A stretch of DNA of 64,000 bases from Ornithinicoccus sp045032955 (lineage in GTDB: Bacteria; Actinomycetota; Actinomycetes; Actinomycetales; Dermatophilaceae). Location: contig NZ_JBJFZU010000002.1 in the NCBI RefSeq assembly GCF_045032955.1, positions 496,001-560,000 on the forward strand, written 5' to 3'. Position numbers and translations under genes: made by a program. The notes below the pieces were generated by a model. It saw only the letters and a list, made by a program, of their open reading frames with translations, was not told the origin of the DNA and did not search any database. This document shows positions 41,782 to 49,531 of the stretch, piece by piece (within the stretch, counting starts at the first letter, position 1; each line of letters opens with the position of its first letter).

Positions 41782-44361
41782 ATGGACCTCAAGCTCACCA
41801 CCAAGGCGCAGGAGGCGCTGCAGAGCGCCGTGCGCGACGCGGCCGCGGGCGGCCACGCCCAGGTCGAACCCGGCCACCTGCTGGCCGCGCTCAGCCAGCA
41901 GGACGGGACCACCACCGGTCCGTTGCTCGAGGCGACCGGCAGCTCGGCCGCCGACGCCCGCGCGGCAGCCGTGGGGGCCCTGCGCCGGCTCCCCACCGCC
42001 AGCGGCTCCAGCATGGGCAACCCGGCGCTCTCCCGGGCCATGCACGGGGTCGTCAAGGACGCCCAGGACTCGATGGCCGCGATGGGTGACCAGTACGTCT
42101 CCACCGACCACCTGCTGCTCGCCCTGGCCCGGACCCAGGCCTTCCCCGGGCTGGACGCGACCGCGATCGAGGAGCGCATACCGGCCCTGCGTGGCGGTCG
42201 GACGGTGGACTCCACCGACCCCGAGACCACCTTCGACGCGCTCGGCAAGTACGGCACCGACCTGACCGCGATGGCCAGGGACGGCAAGCTCGACCCGGTC
42301 ATCGGCCGGGACGACGAGATCCGCCGGGTGGTGCAGGTGCTCTCCCGCCGGACCAAGAACAACCCCGTCCTCATCGGTGAACCCGGGGTCGGCAAGACGG
42401 CCGTGGTGGAGGGCCTGGCCCAGCGGATCGTGGCCGGTGACGTGCCCGAGTCGCTGCGGGGCAAGACGCTCATCTCCCTCGACCTCGCGGCGATGGTGGC
42501 CGGTGCCAAGTACCGCGGCGAGTTCGAGGAGCGGCTCAAGGCGGTCCTCGGCGAGATCACCGGCAGCGACGGGCAGGTGATCACCTTCATCGACGAGCTG
42601 CACACCGTGGTCGGGGCCGGAGCCAGCGGCGACTCCTCGATGGACGCCGGCAACATGCTCAAGCCGCTGCTGGCCCGCGGCGAGCTGCGGATGGTCGGCG
42701 CGACCACCCTGGACGAGTACCGGGAGAACATCGAGAAGGATCCGGCGCTGGAACGGCGGTTCCAGCAGATCTTCGTCGGCGAGCCCTCGGTGGAGGACGC
42801 CATCGCCATCCTGCGCGGGCTCAAGGAACGCTACGAGGCGCACCACAAGGTGGCCATCTCCGACTCCGCGCTGGTGGCGGCGGCCGACCTCTCCGACCGC
42901 TACATCAGTGGACGACAGCTGCCGGACAAGGCGATCGACTTGGTCGACGAGGCCGCCAGCCGGCTGCGGATGGAGATCGACTCGTCACCGGTCGAGATCG
43001 ACCAGCTGCAGCGCCAGGTCGACCGGCTCTCGATGGAGGAGATGCACCTGCGGACGGCCGTCGAGGCGACCGGCGACCCGTCCTCGACGAGTCGGCTGGA
43101 GCGGCTGCGGGCGGACCTGGCGGACCGGCGCGAGGAGCTGGCCGCGCTCACCGGGCGGTGGGAGGCGGAGAAGACCGGGCTGAACCGGGTCGGGGAGCTC
43201 AAGGCCCGACTGGACGATCTGCGCACCCAGGCCGAGCGGCTGCAGCGCCAGGGCGACTACGAGGGCGCCTCCCGGGTGCTCTACGGAGAGCTCCCGGCAG
43301 CCGAGACGGAGCTCGCGACGGCCCAGGAGGAGGAGTCCAGCCAGGTCCACGACCCGGCGAACCCGCCGATGGTCAAGGACGAGGTGGGCGCGGACGACAT
43401 CGCCGATGTGATCGCCGCCTGGACCGGCATCCCCGCCGGGCGGCTCCTCGAAGGGGAGAGCGAGAAGCTGCTCCGGATGGAGGAGGTCCTCGGCCGACGG
43501 CTCATCGGTCAGCAGCGGGCCACCCGCACCGTCAGTGACGCGGTGCGGCGGTCCCGGGCCGGCATCTCCGACCCGGACCGGCCCACCGGCTCCTTCCTCT
43601 TCCTCGGGCCCACCGGGGTCGGCAAGACCGAGCTCGCCAAGGCGCTGGCCGACTTCCTCTTCGACGACGAGCGCGCGATGGTGCGGATCGACATGTCGGA
43701 GTACTCCGAACGGCACGCGGTGGCGCGCCTCATCGGTGCCCCGCCCGGCTACGTCGGGTACGACGAGGGTGGTCAACTGACCGAGGCGGTCCGACGGCGG
43801 CCCTACTCGGTGGTGCTGCTGGACGAGGTCGAGAAGGCGCACCCAGAGACATTCGACATCCTGCTGCAGGTCCTGGACGACGGGCGGCTCACCGACGGGC
43901 AGGGCCGCACCGTCGACTTCCGGAACGTCATCCTGGTGATGACCTCCAACCTGGGCAGCCAGTTCCTCATCGACCCGGTGACCGACGCGCAGACCAAGCG
44001 CGAGCAGGTGATGGCCGTGGTGCGCTCCACCTTCAAGCCGGAGCTGCTGAACCGGCTCGACGAGGTGGTCGTCTTCGACCCGCTCTCCCGCGAGGAGCTG
44101 GCCACCATCGTCGGGCTGCAGGTGGACCTGCTGGCGCGACGGCTCGGCGACCGGCGGATCACCCTGGAGGTCACCGACGCGGCCTCCCGCTGGCTGGCCG
44201 AGCGCGGCTACGACCCGGCCTACGGTGCCCGCCCGCTGCGCCGTCTGGTGCAGACCGAGATCGGCGACAGGCTGGCCCGGGCGCTGCTCTCCGGAGAGGT
44301 CCGGGACGGGGCGCGTGTGGTGGTCGACGTCACCGAGGACGGGGAGCTGGCGCTGTCCTGA
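41782..44361 (+). CDS. clpB: ATP-dependent disaggregase ClpB
   Basis: This 859-residue Hsp100 threads aggregated proteins through a hexamer in cooperation with DnaK. It has the Clp N-domain (LTTKAQEALQSAV), first AAA domain (GEPGVGKTAVVEGLAQRI, pore loop GAKYRGEFEERLKAV), and a long coiled-coil M-domain at about residues 400-525. The second AAA domain has GPTGVGKTELAKALA and pore motif GAPPGYVGYDEGG. The M-domain distinguishes it from ClpA/ClpC. An aaggagc Shine-Dalgarno site precedes the ATG. The HAIR site upstream places it in the HspR regulon with dnaK. Confidence 0.97.
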   Translation: MDLKLTTKAQEALQSAVRDAAAGGHAQVEPGHLLAALSQQDGTTTGPLLEATGSSAADARAAAVGALRRLPTASGSSMGNPALSRAMHGVVKDAQDSMAAMGDQYVSTDHLLLALARTQAFPGLDATAIEERIPALRGGRTVDSTDPETTFDALGKYGTDLTAMARDGKLDPVIGRDDEIRRVVQVLSRRTKNNPVLIGEPGVGKTAVVEGLAQRIVAGDVPESLRGKTLISLDLAAMVAGAKYRGEFEERLKAVLGEITGSDGQVITFIDELHTVVGAGASGDSSMDAGNMLKPLLARGELRMVGATTLDEYRENIEKDPALERRFQQIFVGEPSVEDAIAILRGLKERYEAHHKVAISDSALVAAADLSDRYISGRQLPDKAIDLVDEAASRLRMEIDSSPVEIDQLQRQVDRLSMEEMHLRTAVEATGDPSSTSRLERLRADLADRREELAALTGRWEAEKTGLNRVGELKARLDDLRTQAERLQRQGDYEGASRVLYGELPAAETELATAQEEESSQVHDPANPPMVKDEVGADDIADVIAAWTGIPAGRLLEGESEKLLRMEEVLGRRLIGQQRATRTVSDAVRRSRAGISDPDRPTGSFLFLGPTGVGKTELAKALADFLFDDERAMVRIDMSEYSERHAVARLIGAPPGYVGYDEGGQLTEAVRRRPYSVVLLDEVEKAHPETFDILLQVLDDGRLTDGQGRTVDFRNVILVMTSNLGSQFLIDPVTDAQTKREQVMAVVRSTFKPELLNRLDEVVVFDPLSREELATIVGLQVDLLARRLGDRRITLEVTDAASRWLAERGYDPAYGARPLRRLVQTEIGDRLARALLSGEVRDGARVVVDVTEDGELALS

Positions 44362-44416
44362 GCTGGGCAGGTGCGCCCGGGCGACGGCCCGGGTGCACGT
44401 CTGCTCTTCGCTGGTC

Positions 44417-44438
44417 GTTCACGCGGCATTCACCCGTC
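44417..44438 (+). promoter_or_regulatory. PHO box (PhoP direct repeats) upstream of pstS
   Basis: Two adjacent 11-nt direct repeats, GTTCACGCGGC and ATTCACCCGTC, match the actinobacterial PhoP-binding pattern (GTTCAYYYRGC) and each other at 8 of 11 positions. They lie 27 bp before a TACGTT -10 element, so pst is likely activated under phosphate limitation. Confidence 0.75.
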
Positions 44439-44465
44439 GCGCCAGCGGGTGTCATGTGGGCTGCC

Positions 44466-44471
44466 TACGTT
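44466..44471 (+). promoter_or_regulatory. pstS -10 element
   Basis: TACGTT fits TANNNT and lies 27 bp after the PHO box. It would give a leader of about 80 nt before the GTG at 44560. Confidence 0.45.
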
Positions 44472-44559
44472 CGTCTCGGTTGGCAACGGCGCCACCGCGC
44501 CTCGTGAGATTCATCAGCGCGGCACGACATCCGTCAGACGTTCCAGAGAGGTTCCACCC

Positions 44560-45699
44560 GTGAAGCTTCACCGCATCGGTCCGACCGTCGCCATCGCGAT
44601 GGCGGCCTCGCTCACGCTCGCCGCGTGCGGCGACGACGCGCCCACCACCTCCGCCAACGAGGGGTCCGAGGGCAGCAGCGACGAGTCCGACGGCGGCTCC
44701 GAGTCCGCCGACGCCGGTGGGGAGGCCCTGACCGGTGACCTGGTCGCCTCCGGCGCCTCGTCGCAGGAGGCCGCGATGACGGCCTGGATCGCCGGCTACC
44801 AGGGTGTCCAGCCCGAGGTGACCGTCCAGTACAACTCGGTCGGCTCCGGCGCCGGCCGCGAGAACCTGATCGCCGGTGCCTCCGACTTCATCGGCTCCGA
44901 CGCCTACCTCGACGACGACGAGCGCGCGGCGGTCGTCGACAGCTGCGGGGACGGCGGTGCCCTGCACGTCCCGGTCTACATCTCCCCGGTCGCCGTGCCC
45001 TACAACCTGCCCGGCGTCGACGGCCTGCAGCTGAAGCCGGACACCCTGGCCCAGATCATGAACCAGGACATCACCGCCTGGGACGACCCGGCCATCGCCG
45101 AGGACAACCCGGACGCCGAGCTCCCCGACACGGAGATCACCGTGGTGCACCGTTCGGACGACTCCGGTACCACCGAGAACTTCATGGAGTACCTGTCCGC
45201 CGCAGCGCCCGACTCCTGGCCGCACGAGGCGGACGCAGCCTGGCCGGTCTCGGCCGAGGCTGCCGCCCAGAACACCGGCGTCATCGAGGTCATCAACCAG
45301 AACGAGGGCACCATCGGGTATGCCGACGCCTCCGTGGTGACCGGCCAGGCCGCCGCCGTGGGCGTGGGCGACGAGTTCGTCGAGTTCTCCCCGGAGGCCG
45401 CGGCCCGCGTGGTGGACGCCTCCGAGCCGGCTGACACCGGCCTCGACGGTGACATGGCCCTCGAGCTGGCCCGCGACACCACCGAGTCCGGCGCCTACCC
45501 GATCGTCCTGGTCTCCTACCACGTCGCCTGCACCTCCTACGACGACGCGGAGCGGGCCAACCTGGTCAAGGACTTCCTCAGCTACGTCGTCTCCGAGGAG
45601 GGGCAGTCCACCGCGTCCGAGGCGGCCGGCTCCGCGCCCATCTCCGAGACCACCCGCGAGAGCGCCCTCAGCCTCATCGACACCATCCAGGGTGGCTGA
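44560..45699 (+). CDS. pstS: Phosphate-binding lipoprotein PstS
   Basis: This 379-residue lipoprotein (lipobox LTLAAC, Cys about 23) binds phosphate for the PstSCAB importer. An acidic serine-rich linker follows the cysteine. Family motifs are VASGASSQEAAMTAWIAGYQ, VTVQYNSVGSGAGRENLIAGASDFIGSDA, the phosphate-contacting VVHRSDDSGTTENFMEYL, and TIGYADASV. I chose the GTG at 44560, after agagagg, because an upstream in-frame start would place 63 extra residues before the signal peptide and cross the promoter. Confidence 0.95.
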   Translation: MKLHRIGPTVAIAMAASLTLAACGDDAPTTSANEGSEGSSDESDGGSESADAGGEALTGDLVASGASSQEAAMTAWIAGYQGVQPEVTVQYNSVGSGAGRENLIAGASDFIGSDAYLDDDERAAVVDSCGDGGALHVPVYISPVAVPYNLPGVDGLQLKPDTLAQIMNQDITAWDDPAIAEDNPDAELPDTEITVVHRSDDSGTTENFMEYLSAAAPDSWPHEADAAWPVSAEAAAQNTGVIEVINQNEGTIGYADASVVTGQAAAVGVGDEFVEFSPEAAARVVDASEPADTGLDGDMALELARDTTESGAYPIVLVSYHVACTSYDDAERANLVKDFLSYVVSEEGQSTASEAAGSAPISETTRESALSLIDTIQGG

Positions 45700-45721
45700 C
45701 ACCTGAGCACCACGCCTCTCG

Positions 45722-45766
45722 CCACGGACCGGCGGTCGACCTCCACGTCGCCCGCCGGTCCCGTGG
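45722..45766 (+). terminator. Intercistronic stem-loop between pstS and pstC
   Basis: Arms 45722-45735 and 45752-45766 pair over about 14 bp with one bulge. As in other pst operons, such a hairpin could terminate part of the transcription and stabilise the pstS message, giving more binding protein than permease. Confidence 0.55.
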
Positions 45767-45797
45767 TGCCCGCCCCACGTCCCCGTGAAGGATGCCC

Positions 45798-46745
45798 ATG
45801 AACGCCCCTGTGACGCCGACCCGGCGTGCCCGCGGGTCCACCCAGGCCGTCCGCCGGCCCGGTGACCTGTTCTTCTCCGGAGCCTCCCTCGGCGCCGCGA
45901 TCCTCATCCTGCTGATCCTCGCCGGGGTCGCGCTCTTCCTCGTCGTCGAGGCCCTCCCGGCGCTGCGAGCGCCCGCGGAGGAGATCACCGGGGGTGAGGG
46001 CTTCTCCGGCTACGTCTGGCCGCTGGTCTTCGGCACGGTCGTCGCCTCCCTGATCGCGATGATCCTGGCCACGCCCGTGGCGGTCGGGATCGCCCTCTTC
46101 GTGTCGCACTACGCGCCACGCCGGCTGGGCAGGAGCATCGGCTTCGTCATCGACCTGCTGGCCGCCGTGCCCTCGGTGGTCTTCGGCATGTGGGGGATGG
46201 CGGTCTTCGCCCCGCGGATGGTGCCGCTCTACGAGTGGCTCGAGGAGTACGCCGGGTTCATCCCGTTCTTCTCGGACGCGTCCACCACCGGCCGTACCCT
46301 GATGACCGCCTCGATCGTGCTGGCGGTGATGATCCTGCCGATCATCACGGCCGTCTCCCGGGAGGTCTTCCTGCAGACCCCACGGCTGCACGAGGAGGCC
46401 GCGCTGGCCCTCGGCGCCACCCAGTGGGAGATGATCCGCACGGCGGTGCTGCCCTTCGGTATGCCGGGCGTCATCGGCGGCACCATGCTCGGCCTGGGCC
46501 GCGCCCTCGGGGAGACGATGGCGGTCGCCATCATCCTGGCCCCTGGGGTCTTCGGCCTCAACCTCATCGGCAACGGCAACTCCACGATCCCTGCCGAGAT
46601 CGCGCTGAACTTCCCCGAGGCCGCCGGGCTCCGGCTGTCCGAGCTGATCGCCGCCGGCCTGGTCCTCTTCGTCATCACCCTGGCCGTCAACCTCTTCGCC
46701 CGGTGGATCGTGGACCGCCGCGCCGAGTTCTCGGGAGCGAACTGA
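45798..46745 (+). CDS. pstC: Phosphate ABC transporter permease PstC
   Basis: This 315-residue inner-membrane permease has the PstC pattern with six helices, IGFVIDLLAAVPSVVFGMWG, and the EAA loop EEAALALGATQWEMIRTAVLPFGMPGV. It forms the phosphate channel with PstA. The ATG at 45798 lies 7 nt after a gaagg Shine-Dalgarno site; the ATG two codons earlier is too close to it. The stop overlaps the pstA start by 1 bp. Confidence 0.95.
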   Translation: MNAPVTPTRRARGSTQAVRRPGDLFFSGASLGAAILILLILAGVALFLVVEALPALRAPAEEITGGEGFSGYVWPLVFGTVVASLIAMILATPVAVGIALFVSHYAPRRLGRSIGFVIDLLAAVPSVVFGMWGMAVFAPRMVPLYEWLEEYAGFIPFFSDASTTGRTLMTASIVLAVMILPIITAVSREVFLQTPRLHEEAALALGATQWEMIRTAVLPFGMPGVIGGTMLGLGRALGETMAVAIILAPGVFGLNLIGNGNSTIPAEIALNFPEAAGLRLSELIAAGLVLFVITLAVNLFARWIVDRRAEFSGAN

Positions 46746-47902
46746 TGAGCACCCCCACCCAGACCTCACCCCAGTCCGAGGGGGACCTGCACCACACCCG
46801 CCTCGACGACGTGGACGGGATCGTCCCCTCCCAGGTGCGGCCGGCCAGCCGTCGGCCCGGCCAGCTGCTCGCGGTGGCCGCGGCCGCCCTGGCGCTGGTG
46901 CTCTGGCTCGTTGTCGGCCTGCACGTCGCCGCGGCCCTGGTGCTGAGCTTCGTCGTCTACCTGGTCGTCGTGTATGCCGTCTACCGCCACCTAGGCGGGA
47001 GCCGCGTCGCGGTCGACCACTTGGTGCGCGCGCTGGTCTACTTCGCCTTCGTCTGCGCGATCATCCCGCTGGTGTCCCTGCTGTGGACCGTCATCGCCGA
47101 GGGCGCCGGACGGGCCTTCGACCCGGCGTTCCTCAACCAGACGATGAACGGCGTCACCGGTCTCAACGACCAGCAGTACGCCGACGGGTCCGCCGAGTTC
47201 GTCGGTGGCGCCTACCACGCGATCATGGGCACCCTGATCATCACCGGACTGGCCACCCTCATCTCGGTGCCGATCGGGATGTTCACCGCGATCTACCTGG
47301 TGGAGTACGGAGCCCGGAACCGGCTGGCCCGCGGGATCCGCTTCCTGGTCGACGTGATGACCGGCATCCCCTCGATCGTGGCCGGCCTCTTCGCGTTCGC
47401 GCTGTTCACCCAGATCTTCGGGATCCGGGACGCCAAGATGGGCCTCGCGGGCGCCGTCGCGCTGTCCGTGCTGATGATCCCCACGGTGGTCCGCAACTCC
47501 GAGGAGATGCTGCGGATCGTCCCGAACGAGCTCCGCGAGGCGGCCCTGGCCCTGGGCGTTCCCAAGTGGCGGGTGATCGCCAAGGTGGTGCTCCCGACGG
47601 CTGCCTCCGGGCTGGCCTCCGGCGTCACCCTGGCCATCGCGCGCGTCATCGGCGAGACGGCACCGTTGCTGGTGGCCATCGGGTATGCCCGAGGGCTCAA
47701 CTGGAACGCGTTCGAGGGACCGATGAACACCCTCGCGGTGTACGCCTACTTCATGTTCACCAAGCCGCTGAGCCCGGCCGTCCGGGAGCCGAGCCTGGAG
47801 CGGGCGTGGGCCGCCGCGCTGCTGCTCGTGCTCATCGTCGTCGCCCTCAACCTGCTCGCCCGGCTCATCGCCAAGATGTTCGCGCCGAAGACCGGCCGCT
47901 GA
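46745..47902 (+). CDS. pstA: Phosphate ABC transporter permease PstA
   Basis: This 385-residue permease is longer than typical PstA (about 290-300) because of an N-terminal extension with two additional hydrophobic segments around residues 42-80. The core contains IYLVEYGARNRLARGIRFLVDVMTGIPSIVAGLF and the EAA loop REAALALGVPKWRVIAKVVLPTA. It partners PstC. The start codon shares one base with the pstC stop. Confidence 0.94.
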   Translation: MSTPTQTSPQSEGDLHHTRLDDVDGIVPSQVRPASRRPGQLLAVAAAALALVLWLVVGLHVAAALVLSFVVYLVVVYAVYRHLGGSRVAVDHLVRALVYFAFVCAIIPLVSLLWTVIAEGAGRAFDPAFLNQTMNGVTGLNDQQYADGSAEFVGGAYHAIMGTLIITGLATLISVPIGMFTAIYLVEYGARNRLARGIRFLVDVMTGIPSIVAGLFAFALFTQIFGIRDAKMGLAGAVALSVLMIPTVVRNSEEMLRIVPNELREAALALGVPKWRVIAKVVLPTAASGLASGVTLAIARVIGETAPLLVAIGYARGLNWNAFEGPMNTLAVYAYFMFTKPLSPAVREPSLERAWAAALLLVLIVVALNLLARLIAKMFAPKTGR

Positions 47903-47922
47903 CCCACCAGGAGACCCATCTC

Positions 47923-48702
47923 ATGTCCAAGCGCATCGACGTCAACAACCTCGACATCTACTACGGCGACTTCCACGCCGTGAAGAACGTCTCGATGGTC
48001 ATCGAGCCCCGCGCCGTGACCGCCTTCATCGGCCCCTCCGGCTGCGGCAAGTCCACCTTCCTGCGCACCCTGAACCGGATGCACGAGGTGATCCCCGGCG
48101 CCCGTGTCTCCGGGGACGTCGCGATCGACGGCCACAGCCTCTACGACAAGGGCGTCGACCCGGTCGACGTGCGCCGCCAGGTCGGCATGGTCTTCCAGCG
48201 GCCCAACCCGTTCCCGACCATGTCCATCAAGGAGAACGTGCTGGCTGGGGTCCGGCTGAACAGCAAGCGGCTCTCCGGCAAGGCTGCCGACGCGCTCACC
48301 GAGAAGGCGCTGCGCGGGGCGAACCTGTGGACCGAGGTCAAGGACCGGCTCGACAAGCCTGGCTCGGGCCTGTCTGGTGGACAGCAGCAGCGGCTGTGCA
48401 TCGCGCGGGCCATCGCGGTGCAGCCCGAGGTGATCCTGATGGACGAGCCGTGCTCCGCGCTCGACCCGATCTCGACGCTGGCCATCGAGGACCTGATCAA
48501 CGAGCTGAAGGTCGAGTACACCGTCGTCATCGTGACCCACAACATGCAGCAGGCGGCGAGGGTCTCGGACAAGACCGGCTTCTTCAACCTGGAGGCGACC
48601 GGGATGCCCGGGGAGCTGGTGGAGTACGACAGCACCCAGAACATCTTCAACAACCCGGGTCAGCAGGCGACCGAGGACTACATCTCCGGCCGCTTCGGCT
48701 GA
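47923..48702 (+). CDS. pstB: Phosphate ABC transporter ATPase PstB
   Basis: This 259-residue ATPase powers phosphate import. Walker A is GPSGCGKST, followed by FLRTLNRMHEVIPGARVSG, the Q-loop VFQRPNPFPTMSI, the signature LSGGQQQRLCIARAI, Walker B ILMDEPCSALDP and the H-loop IVTHNMQQAARVSD. The length is standard. A 22-bp tandem repeat starts at the first base after the stop codon. No phoU gene follows. Confidence 0.96.
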   Translation: MSKRIDVNNLDIYYGDFHAVKNVSMVIEPRAVTAFIGPSGCGKSTFLRTLNRMHEVIPGARVSGDVAIDGHSLYDKGVDPVDVRRQVGMVFQRPNPFPTMSIKENVLAGVRLNSKRLSGKAADALTEKALRGANLWTEVKDRLDKPGSGLSGGQQQRLCIARAIAVQPEVILMDEPCSALDPISTLAIEDLINELKVEYTVVIVTHNMQQAARVSDKTGFFNLEATGMPGELVEYDSTQNIFNNPGQQATEDYISGRFG

Positions 48703-48764
48703 CCGACCGGGCGAGCGTCGTGCTCCGACCGGGCGCGCGTTGTGCTCCGACCGGGCGTCCCGAC
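48703..48764. repeat. 22-bp tandem repeat array, 2.8 units
   Basis: Units at 48703-48724 and 48725-48746 plus an 18-bp partial unit to 48764 begin immediately after the pstB stop. Each starts CCGACCGGGCG and, read on the minus strand, matches the grpE-dnaJ repeat (AGCACRACG then CTCG or CGCG then CCCGGTCGG). The array ends 15 bp before the -10 of the lipoprotein gene. Confidence 0.8.
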
Positions 48765-48778
48765 ATGCCGGCGACCGG

Positions 48779-48784
48779 CATACT
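48779..48784 (+). promoter_or_regulatory. -10 element CATACT, leaderless start at 48792
   Basis: CATACT, part of a GGCATAC motif, is followed by 7 nt and the ATG of the lipoprotein gene. Confidence 0.5.
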
Positions 48785-48791
48785 GGCTCCC

Positions 48792-49529
48792 ATGACGCAC
48801 CGCACTGCGCGCCCGACCGTCCGCCCCCGGGTCGTGACGGGCGCTGCCGTCCTCGCGCTGGTGCTGGCGGGGTGCAGCGGGGACGACGATGACGCCGCGC
48901 AGACCTCGGAAGCGCCTGCGCCCACGGCCGCCGACCGGCTGGCGCAGGCGCACGACGTGCTCGTCGACGCGGGGACCGTGCACCTGACGATGACCGGCAC
49001 GGACCTACCCGAGGACGAGGACTCGTTCATCATCAGCGCGGAGGGAAGCGGGACGATGGAGCCGCCGGCCTTCGACGGCACCATCACCGCCACCGTCGCC
49101 GGGGTCCAGGCGGACATTCCCACGGTCGCGCTCGACGGCGACCTCTGGGTGAAGCTGCCGTACGTCCCCTCGCACGTCAACACCGACCCCGATGACCTGG
49201 GCGTGCCCGACCCGGCCACCCTCTTCGACCCCGAGGCGGGCCTGGTCGGGCTGCTGCCGATGACCGACGACCCGGAGCTCGGCGAGCGCTCCCGCGCCGG
49301 GGCCGAGGTGGTGCAGCAGGTGACCGGGACGCTGCCCGGGCAGGCGGTGACGGACCTCCTCTACGCCGGGGACGCCGAGGCCGACTTCGACGTCACCTAC
49401 GGCCTGGTCGAGGACACCTGGGAGGTCCGTTCGGTGGAGCTCACCGGCCCGTTCTACCCGCCGACGACCTCGACCTACACGCTGACGCTCGACGCCTACG
49501 GCGAGCCGGTCACCGTCACCCAGCCCTGA
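48792..49529 (+). CDS. LppX/LprAFG-family lipoprotein (LprG-like)
   Basis: This 245-residue lipoprotein (LALVLAGC, Cys28) resembles the LppX_LprAFG family. Members form a half-barrel that carries lipids across the cell envelope in mycobacteria. After the cysteine come an acidic spacer, ADRLAQAHDVLVDAGTVHLTM, repeated strands (AEGSGTMEPPAFDGTITATV), and DGDLWVKLPYVPSHVNTDPDDLGVPDPATLFDPEAGLVGLL, a segment characteristic of the family. The MFS gene 2 bp downstream completes the LprG-P55 gene pair known from mycobacteria. Confidence 0.82.
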   Translation: MTHRTARPTVRPRVVTGAAVLALVLAGCSGDDDDAAQTSEAPAPTAADRLAQAHDVLVDAGTVHLTMTGTDLPEDEDSFIISAEGSGTMEPPAFDGTITATVAGVQADIPTVALDGDLWVKLPYVPSHVNTDPDDLGVPDPATLFDPEAGLVGLLPMTDDPELGERSRAGAEVVQQVTGTLPGQAVTDLLYAGDAEADFDVTYGLVEDTWEVRSVELTGPFYPPTTSTYTLTLDAYGEPVTVTQP

Positions 49530-49531
49530 GG

